From Myxococcota bacterium (lineage in GTDB: Bacteria > Myxococcota_A > UBA796 > UBA2385): DNA of 39,293 nucleotides. This document shows, piece after piece, positions 24,961 through 32,627 of the stretch. Each line of letters starts with the position of its first letter. Position 1 is the first letter of the stretch. Position numbers and translations under genes: made by a program. The stretch is taken from positions 1 to 39,293 of the forward strand of contig JAKLKF010000069.1 in assembly GCA_023150805.1 (NCBI GenBank), read 5' to 3'. Below the pieces are notes generated by a model. That model saw only the letters and a program-made list of their open reading frames with translations, was not told where the DNA came from and ran no database searches.

Positions 24961-25032
24961 CTAGCGATGTTCGAGTCGCGAAACTAGCAACGCTAGCGGC
25001 GGTGGGGGACGCTCGGACCTAGCAGCGCTAGT
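24961..25032. promoter_or_regulatory. Cluster of CTAG-containing near-palindromes upstream of the ABC transporter genes
   Basis: Two copies of CTAGC-RR-CGCTAG-like sequence (CTAGCAACGCTAG at 24984-24996 and CTAGCAGCGCTAG at 25019-25031) lie 35 bp apart centre to centre. A fifth CTAG half-site lies at 24961. CTAG is a rare tetramer in many bacteria, so five in 71 bp is striking. The last copy ends 45 bases before the GTG of the permease gene. Operator sites for a dimeric regulator are the simplest reading. Confidence 0.5.
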
Positions 25033-25076
25033 TCACGGTGCGGGCGACGCGCCCCGCCGCCGGTTAGGGACCGTCC

Positions 25077-26411
25077 GTGCCGAACCCCTACGCCCAGGTC
25101 CACCGGCGGATCCGCGCTCACCAACGCCCAGGCCCCACCTGGATCCTGCCGGTGGTGGCGGCGGGGCTGGCCGCGCCGCTGGCGCGCCCGGTCCTGCTCG
25201 GCTTCCTGGACGGGCCCGCCGCCCCCGAGACCATCGCCGCCGGCACCGACGCCGTCGCCTTCCGGCTGGGCGCCCTGGTCGCCTCGGCCATGGCCCTGCA
25301 CACCTACACCGACCTGGTCCGGGGCCCCGACCGCGAGGTGCTCGACGTGCACCCCGTCCAGGCGCGCCCCCTGCTGCGGGCCATCGCCGCCCGGACCGCC
25401 CGCCAGCGCTGGTACCTGCCCCTGATGGCGGCGGTGCTGGTGTCGCCCCTGGCCCTGGCCGGCCACGTCCAGGCCTGGCTGGGGCTGGTGGCCGTGGTCG
25501 TCGGCGCCTGGCTGTGCAGCCTGGGCGTGGGCTTCTCGGTCCACCTGGGGGCGGTCTGGGTCGCCTTCAGCCCCGGCCTGGCGCGGGTGCTGGACCTGCT
25601 GCGGGGCGACAACCCGCGGATGCAGGCGGCGCTCATCTACGCGCCCGGGGTGGTGCTGGCGGTGGCGGGCGTGGCGCTGGGGGTGGCCAGCGCCGGGGTG
25701 TCCGCCGCCCTGCAGGGCTGGGCGCCGGGCTGGGCCTTCCTGGCGCTGCCGCCGCTGGTCGGGCTGGCCGGCGCCCTGGTGGCCGGGCCGCTGGCGGACG
25801 GCTTCTACGTCCGCGCCAGCGCCCTGCTGGCCGAGATCGACGCCGCCTGGGCCGGCGTGGACGAGGGCGAGGAGGAACGCCGCGTCTACCTGGAGTGGCT
25901 GGCGGGCGACCGGCCCGAGCTGCTGCGGGCCCTTCGCCAGGGCTGGCGGCGGCTGCGCTCCTGGCCGATGGGGGCCTGGGGCCTGGGCCTGCTGGGCGCG
26001 ATGGCCGGCTGGAGCGCCGACCCGGGGGCGGCCAGCCAGGTGGTGCTGGTCGCCGGCGCGGCCACCGTGCTGGTGGCGGCGGTGCCCACGCGGCTGGCCG
26101 AGGGAGACCCGGCCTGGCTGGACCAGGCCCTGGGGGTCCGGGCCGGGCCGGTGGTCCACGCCCGCGCCGCGGTCGCCTTCCTCTACGCCCAGGGGGCCAT
26201 CCTGCCGGCCCTGCTGGCCCTGCTGATCCGCCAGGGCGGCGCCATCCTGCGGCCCCTGCTGCTGCTGGAGCTGCTGGCCCTGGTGGCCGCCTTCGCCGCC
26301 GCCCTCATCGCCCGGCGCCTGCGCGGCCGGGGTGCCTGGGCCTACGCGCCGCTGGGCGTGCTGGCCTGGGCGGGTGCCGCCTTCCTCTCCCTCGCCGGAG
26401 CGCCCCCGTGA
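25077..26411 (+). CDS. ABC transporter membrane protein (permease)
   Basis: A 444-residue very hydrophobic protein with a GTG start. About ten membrane helices can be traced, for example ILPVVAAGLAAPLARPVLLG, LPLMAAVLVSPLALAGHVQ, GLVAVVVGAWLCSLGVGFSV, VLAVAGVALGVASAGVSAA and ILRPLLLLELLALVAAFAAA. A cytoplasmic charged segment (EEERRVYLEWLAGDRPELL) sits in the middle. No family motif was recognised. Its stop overlaps the start of the ATPase gene (GTGA, 26408-26411), so the two form one transporter. The ATPase type suggests an exporter; the substrate is unknown. The CTAG palindromes upstream are candidate control sites. Confidence 0.78.
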   Translation: MPNPYAQVHRRIRAHQRPGPTWILPVVAAGLAAPLARPVLLGFLDGPAAPETIAAGTDAVAFRLGALVASAMALHTYTDLVRGPDREVLDVHPVQARPLLRAIAARTARQRWYLPLMAAVLVSPLALAGHVQAWLGLVAVVVGAWLCSLGVGFSVHLGAVWVAFSPGLARVLDLLRGDNPRMQAALIYAPGVVLAVAGVALGVASAGVSAALQGWAPGWAFLALPPLVGLAGALVAGPLADGFYVRASALLAEIDAAWAGVDEGEEERRVYLEWLAGDRPELLRALRQGWRRLRSWPMGAWGLGLLGAMAGWSADPGAASQVVLVAGAATVLVAAVPTRLAEGDPAWLDQALGVRAGPVVHARAAVAFLYAQGAILPALLALLIRQGGAILRPLLLLELLALVAAFAAALIARRLRGRGAWAYAPLGVLAWAGAAFLSLAGAPP

Positions 26412-27139
26412 GCAGTCCCCCTCCTCCGCCCCCGCCGCTCTCCGTCGAGGTCACCGACCTGCGCAAGGAGTACGGCAAGGTGGTCGCGGTCGACCGCGTC
26501 AGCTTCCAGCTCCGCCCGGGCGAGCTGGTGGGGCTGGTCGGCCCCAACGGCGCGGGCAAGAGCACCACCTTCAAGATGCTGTCGGGGCAGCTCTTGCCCA
26601 CCGCGGGCAGCGTGCGCGTCATGGGGGTCGACGTGGCCCGTGACCCTGCAGGCGCGCGCCGACACCTGGGCATCGTGCCCGAGCACCCCAAGCTCTACGA
26701 GTACCTGTCGGCGCGGGAGATGATCACCTTCGCCGCGCAGATCCGCGGGACGGACCCCTCGGCGCCCCCCGACCCGGCCCGCATCGACGAGGCCCTGCGC
26801 ATCGCGGGCCTGGGCGAGGACGCCGACCGGCTGATCCACGAGTACAGCCAGGGCATGCACCGCAAGACGGCGTTGGCCTGCGCCCTGGTCGCAGAGCCGC
26901 CGGTGCTGCTCCTGGACGAGGCGCTCAACGGCCTGGACCCCCCCAGCGCCGAGCGCGTCGTCGACGCCCTGGCCGAGCGCTGCCGCCGCGGGGCGACGGT
27001 GCTGCTCTCGACCCACGTGCTCGACACCCTGGGGCGAGTGGCGGACCGCGTCGTGCTCATCCAGAAGGGGCGGGTCGCGGCCGACCTGCCGGCCTCGGAG
27101 CTGGAGCAGGTGCGCGCCATGCTGAAGGACCCGCCTTGA
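26408..27139 (+). CDS. ABC transporter ATP-binding protein
   Basis: A 243-residue protein with a GTG start. It has an intact Walker A (GLVGPNGAGKSTTFKML), Q-loop replaced by the region around LGIVPEHPKLYEYLSARE, signature YSQGMHRKTALACAL (SQGM in place of SGGQ), Walker B with catalytic Glu (VLLLDEALNGLDPPS) and H-loop (LLSTHVLDTL). The arrangement is that of the DRA/CcmA-like exporter ATPases. It is translationally coupled to both neighbours: the GTG overlaps the permease stop and its TGA overlaps the TTG start of the HDAC-like gene. It powers the 25077 permease. Confidence 0.92.
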   Translation: MSSPPPPPPPLSVEVTDLRKEYGKVVAVDRVSFQLRPGELVGLVGPNGAGKSTTFKMLSGQLLPTAGSVRVMGVDVARDPAGARRHLGIVPEHPKLYEYLSAREMITFAAQIRGTDPSAPPDPARIDEALRIAGLGEDADRLIHEYSQGMHRKTALACALVAEPPVLLLDEALNGLDPPSAERVVDALAERCRRGATVLLSTHVLDTLGRVADRVVLIQKGRVAADLPASELEQVRAMLKDPP

Positions 27140-29268
27140 GCCTGTGGAACCGGCTGGCGCGGGCCCTGCACGACCCCGACCTGCCCGTCTGGTACGACCC
27201 GGCCTACCGGCTGCCGATCACGGGCCTGGAGCACCAGCGTGGCCTGGAGCCCCGGCGCGCGGACCTGGCGGCCTGGGCCCTGCTCGACCTGCACGCCATC
27301 ACCCCGGCCCAGGTCCACCGGCCGCGGCGGGCGCGGTACCTGGACCTGACGCGCGTGCACCAGCCCGACTACCTGGAGAGCATGACCCGGCCCGGCCCGC
27401 TGTCGCGGGTCTTCGCGGCGCCGGAGTGGGACGTGCCGGTCGACGAGGTCCTGCGCTCGGTGCGCCTGGCGGTCGGGGGCACCGTCGAGGCGGCGCGGGC
27501 AGCGCTGGCGCGCAAGGGCCCGGCGCTCAACCTGCTGGGCGGCTTCCACCACGCCGCGCCCGACCGCGGCGGCGGCCTGTGCCCGGTCAACGACATCGCG
27601 GTGGCGGTGGCCGTGCTGCGCGACGGGGGCTTCGAGGGCCAGGTGGTCGTGATCGACCTGGACGCCCACCCCCCCGACGGCACCGCCGCCTGCCTGGAGA
27701 GGGACCCCGCCGCCTGGGTGGGCTCGATCTCGGGCTCGGACTGGGGCCCCCTGCCGGGCCGCGTGGACGAGGTGCTGCTGCCCGGCGCGCGGGACGCCGA
27801 CTACCTGGCCGCGCTGGACGGCCTGCTGGGGCGCATGCCCCCCGCGGCGCTGGCCTTCGTCATCGCGGGTGGGGACGTGCTGCACGGCGATCGCCAGGGC
27901 ATGCTGGACCTCAGCCTGCCGGGCGTCCGGCAGCGCGACCTGGCCGTCGCCCGGGCGCTGAAGGGGGTCCCCTCGGTGTGGCTGCCGGGCGGGGGCTACA
28001 CCGCGGACGCCTGGCGGGTGCTGGCGGGGACGGGCCTGGCCCTGGCGCTGGGCAGCGAGCGCATGATCCCGGCCCGGGTCGACCCCCTCTCCAACCGCTT
28101 CGCCGACATCTCCCGCCGGCTGGACCCGCAGCGCCTGCGCGGTGGCCCCCCACCCCAGGAGGTGTGGATCACCGAGGCCGACCTGGCCGACGTGCTCGGC
28201 CTGCCCGCCCGCCAGGAGCTGCGCCTGCTGGGCTTCTACACGGCCGAGGGCGTGGAGTACGGCCTGCACCGCCACGGCCTGCTCGACCAGGTGCGGCGCC
28301 TGGGCTACTCCGACCTGCGGGTGGAGCTGGCGCGGGTCGGGGTGGGCGACCGGATGCGGCTGCTGGGCACCGCGGACGGGCGCGAGCACGTGCTGGTGGA
28401 GGGCGTGTACGAGCGGCAGGTGGTGGTCGACCCGGCGGGCCGCGGGCCGGTCGCGACGGTCCTGTTCGTGCACTGGCTCAACCTGCGGCACCCACGCGGC
28501 AGCTTCTCGGACCGGCGGCCGCGGCTGCCCGGCCAGGACGCGCCGGGCCTGGGCATGGCCCGGGAGGCGGGCGAGGTGCTGGCCCTGATGTGCGACCGGC
28601 TGGAGCTGGACGGCGTGGGCCTGCGGCCGAGCTGGTTCCACGTCGCCTATGCCTGCCGCTACCGCTTCCGCTTCGTCGACCCGGTCCGCCAGGGCCGCTT
28701 CGAGGCGCTGGTGCGGGACCTGGCTCACCTGGCCTTGCTGGAGGCCACGCACGCCCTGGCCGAGGGCAAGGTGACCCTGGACGGGCAGGTCTACGCCTGG
28801 GAGCCCGACCTGATGGTCGCGTGGCGCGGACGCCCGCCCTGGACCGAGGACGAGCAGGCCGTGACCGCCGAGCGGGAGCGCGCCCGCTTTCACCTGGTCG
28901 CGCGACCAAGTCTGGATCCCCCCCCCGCCGCCCGGGCCCCCGACCTGAGCGCTCAGTGCCCGGTCAGGCGCTCACCCAGGCGGGCGCCGACCAGGGCCAG
29001 GGCGAAGCCCGCGAGCACCAGGCCCATGGTCGGGACCGGGCCCAGGTGCCCCCCCGAGCTCAGGCCCATCACCACGGCGGCGGGCACCGCAGCCAGGGCC
29101 GGCTCCCAGATGGTGAAGCCGCGGGAGCCCCGGCCGACCAGCAGGCCGCCCAGCGGGAAGGCGACCAGCCCCGAGGCGGCCAGCGCAACGGCGCCCACGC
29201 CCGAGCCCTGGTCGCGCAGCGCCGCGAACAGGTCGAAGAAGCGCACCGCCGCGGTGATCCCCCCGTAG
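27136..29268 (+). CDS. Histone deacetylase-fold amidohydrolase with extra C-terminal domain; 3' end probably frameshifted at a C9 run
   Basis: The TTG start overlaps the ATPase stop (TTGA). Residues ~1-320 are an HDAC/acetylpolyamine-amidohydrolase-type domain: NLLGGFHHAAPDRGGGLCPVND (His138/His139), VVIDLDAHPPDGT (zinc ligands Asp176/His178; the usual HQGDGT is HPPDGT), VIAGGDVLHGD (Asp247) and LPGGGYT (Tyr288). All key catalytic positions are present. Residues ~345-590 form an added domain I do not recognise (LLGFYTAEGVEYGLHRHGLL, SWFHVAYACRYRFRFVD). As read, the frame runs to 29268 and crosses 316 bases of the opposite-strand gene. A C9 run at 28918-28926 suggests a one-base indel: one frame over, a TGA at 28946-28948 would end it five bases before the convergent gene. 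Substrate (acetylated amine or other amide) is unknown. Confidence 0.78.
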   Translation: MSLWNRLARALHDPDLPVWYDPAYRLPITGLEHQRGLEPRRADLAAWALLDLHAITPAQVHRPRRARYLDLTRVHQPDYLESMTRPGPLSRVFAAPEWDVPVDEVLRSVRLAVGGTVEAARAALARKGPALNLLGGFHHAAPDRGGGLCPVNDIAVAVAVLRDGGFEGQVVVIDLDAHPPDGTAACLERDPAAWVGSISGSDWGPLPGRVDEVLLPGARDADYLAALDGLLGRMPPAALAFVIAGGDVLHGDRQGMLDLSLPGVRQRDLAVARALKGVPSVWLPGGGYTADAWRVLAGTGLALALGSERMIPARVDPLSNRFADISRRLDPQRLRGGPPPQEVWITEADLADVLGLPARQELRLLGFYTAEGVEYGLHRHGLLDQVRRLGYSDLRVELARVGVGDRMRLLGTADGREHVLVEGVYERQVVVDPAGRGPVATVLFVHWLNLRHPRGSFSDRRPRLPGQDAPGLGMAREAGEVLALMCDRLELDGVGLRPSWFHVAYACRYRFRFVDPVRQGRFEALVRDLAHLALLEATHALAEGKVTLDGQVYAWEPDLMVAWRGRPPWTEDEQAVTAERERARFHLVARPSLDPPPAARAPDLSAQCPVRRSPRRAPTRARAKPASTRPMVGTGPRCPPELRPITTAAGTAARAGSQMVKPREPRPTSRPPSGKATSPEAASATAPTPEPWSRSAANRSKKRTAAVIPP
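28918..28926. other. C9 homopolymer near the 3' end of the HDAC-like gene
   Basis: Nine consecutive C residues. One base fewer would bring the TGA at 28946-28948 into frame and remove the long convergent overlap. It may be a sequencing indel or a slippage-prone contingency tract. Confidence 0.7.
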
Positions 29269-29729
29269 ACGACCAGGATCAGGACCGCGCCGGCCAGGAT
29301 CCACCGCGGCTGCAGGCCCCGCGCGGTCTCGGCCACCTCGGCCAGCGGGAGCACCACGGGCTGCCCCCCTGCGCGGCCCACCTCTCTCGGCGGGGCCAGG
29401 CCGTGGCCCTCCAGCGCGCGGCGCAGGCCCTCGAGCTCGCCACGGTCCAGCCACCGTCCGCCGCAGCGCGTGCAGGCGTCGATGCGGACGCTGCCGCCGC
29501 GCGGCCAGGTCAGCTCGGCGGTGGGCGTCTGGCAGGCGGGGCAGGTCGGGCCGGGGCGCAGGCCCTCTCCCCCGGCGGCCAGCGGGGCGTCGGGGCTCAG
29601 GCCCAGGGCCCGCTCCAGCTCGCCCTCCTCGTACCAGGCGCCCCCGCAGCGGCCGCACCACTCCACCCGGGTCCGTCGGTGAAAGGCGACGTGTTCGAGG
29701 GCCTGGTCCTGGCAGCGAGGGCAGTGCAT
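28953..29729 (-). CDS. Membrane protein with two zf-TFIIB-type zinc ribbons
   Basis: A 258-residue protein. The start at MHCPRC was chosen because the first zinc ribbon begins there; an upstream GTG at 29765 would add 12 residues. Ribbon 1 is CPRC...CGRCGGAWYEEGELE and ribbon 2 is CPACQTP...CTRCGGRWLDRGELEGL. Both end in the CxxCGGxWxxxGEL pattern of the zf-TFIIB family. After a linker come three or four membrane helices (WILAGAVLILVVYGG, GAVALAASGLVAFPLGGLLV, AALAAVPAAVVMGLS, GLVLAGFALALVGARL). The family's function is unclear; zinc binding is expected. It is the last gene of a minus-strand group starting at 32521. Confidence 0.82.
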   Translation of the reverse strand: MHCPRCQDQALEHVAFHRRTRVEWCGRCGGAWYEEGELERALGLSPDAPLAAGGEGLRPGPTCPACQTPTAELTWPRGGSVRIDACTRCGGRWLDRGELEGLRRALEGHGLAPPREVGRAGGQPVVLPLAEVAETARGLQPRWILAGAVLILVVYGGITAAVRFFDLFAALRDQGSGVGAVALAASGLVAFPLGGLLVGRGSRGFTIWEPALAAVPAAVVMGLSSGGHLGPVPTMGLVLAGFALALVGARLGERLTGH

Positions 29730-29772
29730 GGCGGCGGTCCCCGGAGAGGGCGGCGAGTATCGCACGCGACGA

Positions 29773-30984
29773 TCAGCAGGGCAGCCGCGGTTCGGCGTCG
29801 GGGGGGGGCGGCGGCGCCAGCGCGGCCAGGTGGTCGTGCAGGGCCTGCAGCTCGCCCAGCAGGCGGCGCCCGGTCGGGGTCGGGCGGGCCTTCTCGCGCA
29901 GGATCTCCAGGCCGCGGGCGTTGCCGGCCAGGACCTGGGCGCGGCGGCGGTCCAGGTCGGGGCCTGCGAGGCGGCCCTGGTCGGCCAGCCGGGCGTGCAG
30001 GGCGGCGACCGGCACGAAGGCGTGCACCGCCAGCAGCACGCCCATGATCGGGCGCAGGTCGGGCCGCACCGGCGAGGCCGTCCACTCGGTGAAGCCGTTC
30101 TCCAGCACCGGGTCGAGCCAGGTGAGCAGGTTCAGGCGGCTGTGCTGGGCCTCGTGGACGATGGCCTCGGCCAGGGTCAAGCGGCTGCCGTGCAGGGTCA
30201 GGTAGGCCAGGCCCGGGGCCTCCCGGTAGCTGGCCGACAGGTGGACCTCGGGCAGGAAGCCGACCGGCACGATGCGCTGCAGCGACAGGGGCAGCTCCCG
30301 GTGCCACTCGGGCAGGCCCGCCTCCACCAGCTCCAGCGCCTCGCCGAGCGCCGCCTGCCAGTCCTCGACGGCGTACCCGCCCAGGTCGATCCGGTTGCCC
30401 TGCTTGTCGGGGTGGGCCTCCTGCATCGCCAGCGGGTTGCTGTCGAAGGTCGAGAGCTGCACGCCCGAGGGCAGCGGGTGCAGGTCGGGCGCACCGGGCA
30501 GCTCGGCCAGGGGCAGGCGTCGGCCGTCGGGGAGCTGCACCTCGGCCCCGGCGGGCAGGGCCGCCAGGGCGCGGGCCGGCGGGTCGAAGGTCCACAGCCT
30601 CCCCGCCACCGAGACCGCGGAGATCGGGTGCTCCCACATCACCGGCCGGTCCAGCAGCCCCCGCGCCGCCAGGCCCGCCAGCAGCGACGGCCCCGCCGCC
30701 GCCAGCGCCGCCGCGCCGTCCACCAGGCCGGCCTCCCAGCACAGCACCGGCGTCCAGGTGTCGAGCTGCCCCAGCAGCTCCAGGGTCGCCACCTTGTCGC
30801 GGCGGGCGGCGTCGGTCAGCGCCTCGCGCAGCGCGCCGACCCCCCGCAGCAGGCCCGGCGGGCCGCCCACCGGCGCGCCGAGCAGCCGGCGCAGCACCAG
30901 GAGCCGCACCTTGCGCACGATGGCCGGGAAGGTGGGGTCGCCGGGGGCGGGCAGGGTCAGGAAGGCCGGGGGCAGGGCAAGCAT
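29773..30984 (-). CDS. HExxH-type putative peptide beta-hydroxylase / peptide-modification protein
   Basis: A 403-residue protein. LTLAEAIVHEAQHSRLNLL holds HExxH (His277, Glu278, His281). It is followed by LDPVLENGFTEWTASPVRPD and LRPIMGVLLAVHAFVPVAAL, which fits the HExxH-motif peptide-modification family. Members of that family have been shown to act as alpha-ketoglutarate/iron-dependent beta-hydroxylases on ribosomal peptides, with the HExxH motif binding metal without being a protease. It has no signal peptide. No short precursor peptide gene or radical-SAM or YcaO partner is seen nearby; neighbours are a GT-C transferase (31 bases upstream) and a zinc-ribbon protein. A classical metalloprotease is the alternative. 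Confidence 0.7.
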   Translation of the reverse strand: MLALPPAFLTLPAPGDPTFPAIVRKVRLLVLRRLLGAPVGGPPGLLRGVGALREALTDAARRDKVATLELLGQLDTWTPVLCWEAGLVDGAAALAAAGPSLLAGLAARGLLDRPVMWEHPISAVSVAGRLWTFDPPARALAALPAGAEVQLPDGRRLPLAELPGAPDLHPLPSGVQLSTFDSNPLAMQEAHPDKQGNRIDLGGYAVEDWQAALGEALELVEAGLPEWHRELPLSLQRIVPVGFLPEVHLSASYREAPGLAYLTLHGSRLTLAEAIVHEAQHSRLNLLTWLDPVLENGFTEWTASPVRPDLRPIMGVLLAVHAFVPVAALHARLADQGRLAGPDLDRRRAQVLAGNARGLEILREKARPTPTGRRLLGELQALHDHLAALAPPPPPDAEPRLPC

Positions 30985-31015
30985 GGGCCGGTTGTATGGG
31001 GACCCCGCGCGGGGG

Positions 31016-32521
31016 TCAATCCGGCGGTGCCCCCCACAGCTCCTCGGGCAGGCGCACGTCGTCGCGCACCAGGACGCTGAGCACCCCCCCGGCGACCGAC
31101 GGGACGGCGTCGTGCACGTGGTAGCCGCCGCGGGCGCGCAGGTGGGCGAGCATGGGGGCCTCGAAGTGGCGCAGCCCGTCGGGATCGGAGAGGTCGGCGG
31201 GCACGGGCGCCCGCGCGGCGACCAGCAGCACCTCGGGCGCGCGGGCGTCGAACCACTCGGGGTCGAAGCCGCCGGCCCGCGCCAGCCGGGCGTCGGTCAG
31301 GCCCCCCAGGTCGAAGACCGAGCGGCGGTAGGCCCAGCCCAGGGCGCCGATGTCGGCCGAGGCGACCGTGTGGACCGGGGGGCTGCGGTCGAGCAGCGCG
31401 CCCACCTCGGCGAAGGTGGACAGGCCGTAGGCCCGGTGATCCCCGCGAGTGACGGCCTGGTAGACCGCACTTCCCGTCCAGGCCAGCAGCCCCACCAGGC
31501 ACAGGACCAGCGGGGCCCGGGGGCGCCCCGCGGACGTGGCCTGCTGCTCGACCACGCGCCGCTCGACCGCAAGGGCCAGGCCGGCCCCGGCGGGGATGGC
31601 CAGCAGGACCAGGACCTCGGCCAGGCGCCGGTGGCCGGGCATCCAGTCCCCGCCCGACCAGGCGACGCCGACGCCCAGGATCCCGGCGATGGCGACCATG
31701 GCGCGCGCGGCGGGCAGGCGGCGCAAGGCCGGCAGCAGGGCCAGGGGACCCAGCCCGCCCAGGCCGACGAGCAGGAAGCGGCCCAGGTAGGGCCAGCCCA
31801 GGCCGCCGTCGGGCGGCTTGGCGTGGAAGGTGTTGGGCACGACGTCGCCGTAGGTCCACAGCCGGAAGGCAGTGACCGCTCCGACCGTCCCGACGAAGGC
31901 CAGGGCCGGCCCCACCGGCAGGCGGCGGTGCAGGGCGGCCAGCGCCACCAGGGCCAGGCCGCCGCCCAGCACGCCCTCGGGGCGGTGCAGGACGAGCAGG
32001 GCCAGGGCCGCGCCCATGGCCGCCGCCGGGGGAGGGGAGGGCGCCGCCAGCAGCCAGGCGACCAGGGTCCAGGCCAGGGCCCAGGCCCCCGTCTCCAGGC
32101 CGGACATGCTGTGGAAGGCCAGGTTCCCGGCGCTGGCGAGCAGCAGGCCGGTGGACAGCGCCGCCAGGCGGCCGTCGGCGCCCGCGGCCCGGGCCAGGCG
32201 GCGGGCCGTCGCCGCCGCGAGCACGACCAGGCCGACGAAGCAGGCGGCGCCCAGCGCGCGCATGCTCACCGTGGGCGCCAGGTCGGGCGCCACCGCCAGC
32301 GCGCCCGCCGCCACCAGGGTCCACAGCAGGTTGGTCATGCCCTCGACCGGCGGCAGCGTCGGGTCGTAGGTCAGGCCCTGCCCCTGCACCAGGTTGCGGG
32401 CGATCCGGAAGGAGATCCAGGCGTCGTCGATGGCGTAGCGGTCGGCGGTGAACCGGGTCGCCTGGGCGACCGCGGCCAGCGCGACGAGCAGCAGCGGTTC
32501 GGGCTTGCGAGGGGCGGGCAC
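31016..32521 (-). CDS. GT-C fold membrane glycosyltransferase-like protein
   Basis: A 501-residue protein with a GTG start. RYAIDDAWISFRIARNLVQGQGLTYD near residue 30 carries the acidic DD pair in the first periplasmic loop, with the following VEGMTNLLWTLV. This is the hallmark of GT-C transferases of the AftB/arabinosyl- and mannosyltransferase type that use polyprenyl-phosphate sugars. About ten membrane helices follow (GALAVAPDLAP, LALLVLHRPEGVLGGGLALVALAAL, FLLVGLGGLGPLALLPAL and others). The C-terminal ~150 residues are a soluble periplasmic domain. Sugar and acceptor are unknown. It is first in the minus-strand group with the HExxH gene. Confidence 0.72.
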   Translation of the reverse strand: MPAPRKPEPLLLVALAAVAQATRFTADRYAIDDAWISFRIARNLVQGQGLTYDPTLPPVEGMTNLLWTLVAAGALAVAPDLAPTVSMRALGAACFVGLVVLAAATARRLARAAGADGRLAALSTGLLLASAGNLAFHSMSGLETGAWALAWTLVAWLLAAPSPPPAAAMGAALALLVLHRPEGVLGGGLALVALAALHRRLPVGPALAFVGTVGAVTAFRLWTYGDVVPNTFHAKPPDGGLGWPYLGRFLLVGLGGLGPLALLPALRRLPAARAMVAIAGILGVGVAWSGGDWMPGHRRLAEVLVLLAIPAGAGLALAVERRVVEQQATSAGRPRAPLVLCLVGLLAWTGSAVYQAVTRGDHRAYGLSTFAEVGALLDRSPPVHTVASADIGALGWAYRRSVFDLGGLTDARLARAGGFDPEWFDARAPEVLLVAARAPVPADLSDPDGLRHFEAPMLAHLRARGGYHVHDAVPSVAGGVLSVLVRDDVRLPEELWGAPPD

Positions 32522-32627
32522 CGGCGGGATCCCTGGGCTTCGGGCGGCGGCCTATCCGCGGACGGCGCCCCCGGTCAGGCGCGCCGGTCGGCCGGGTGCG
32601 CGGGGCCGCGTCGGAGTAGGCTCTGCC

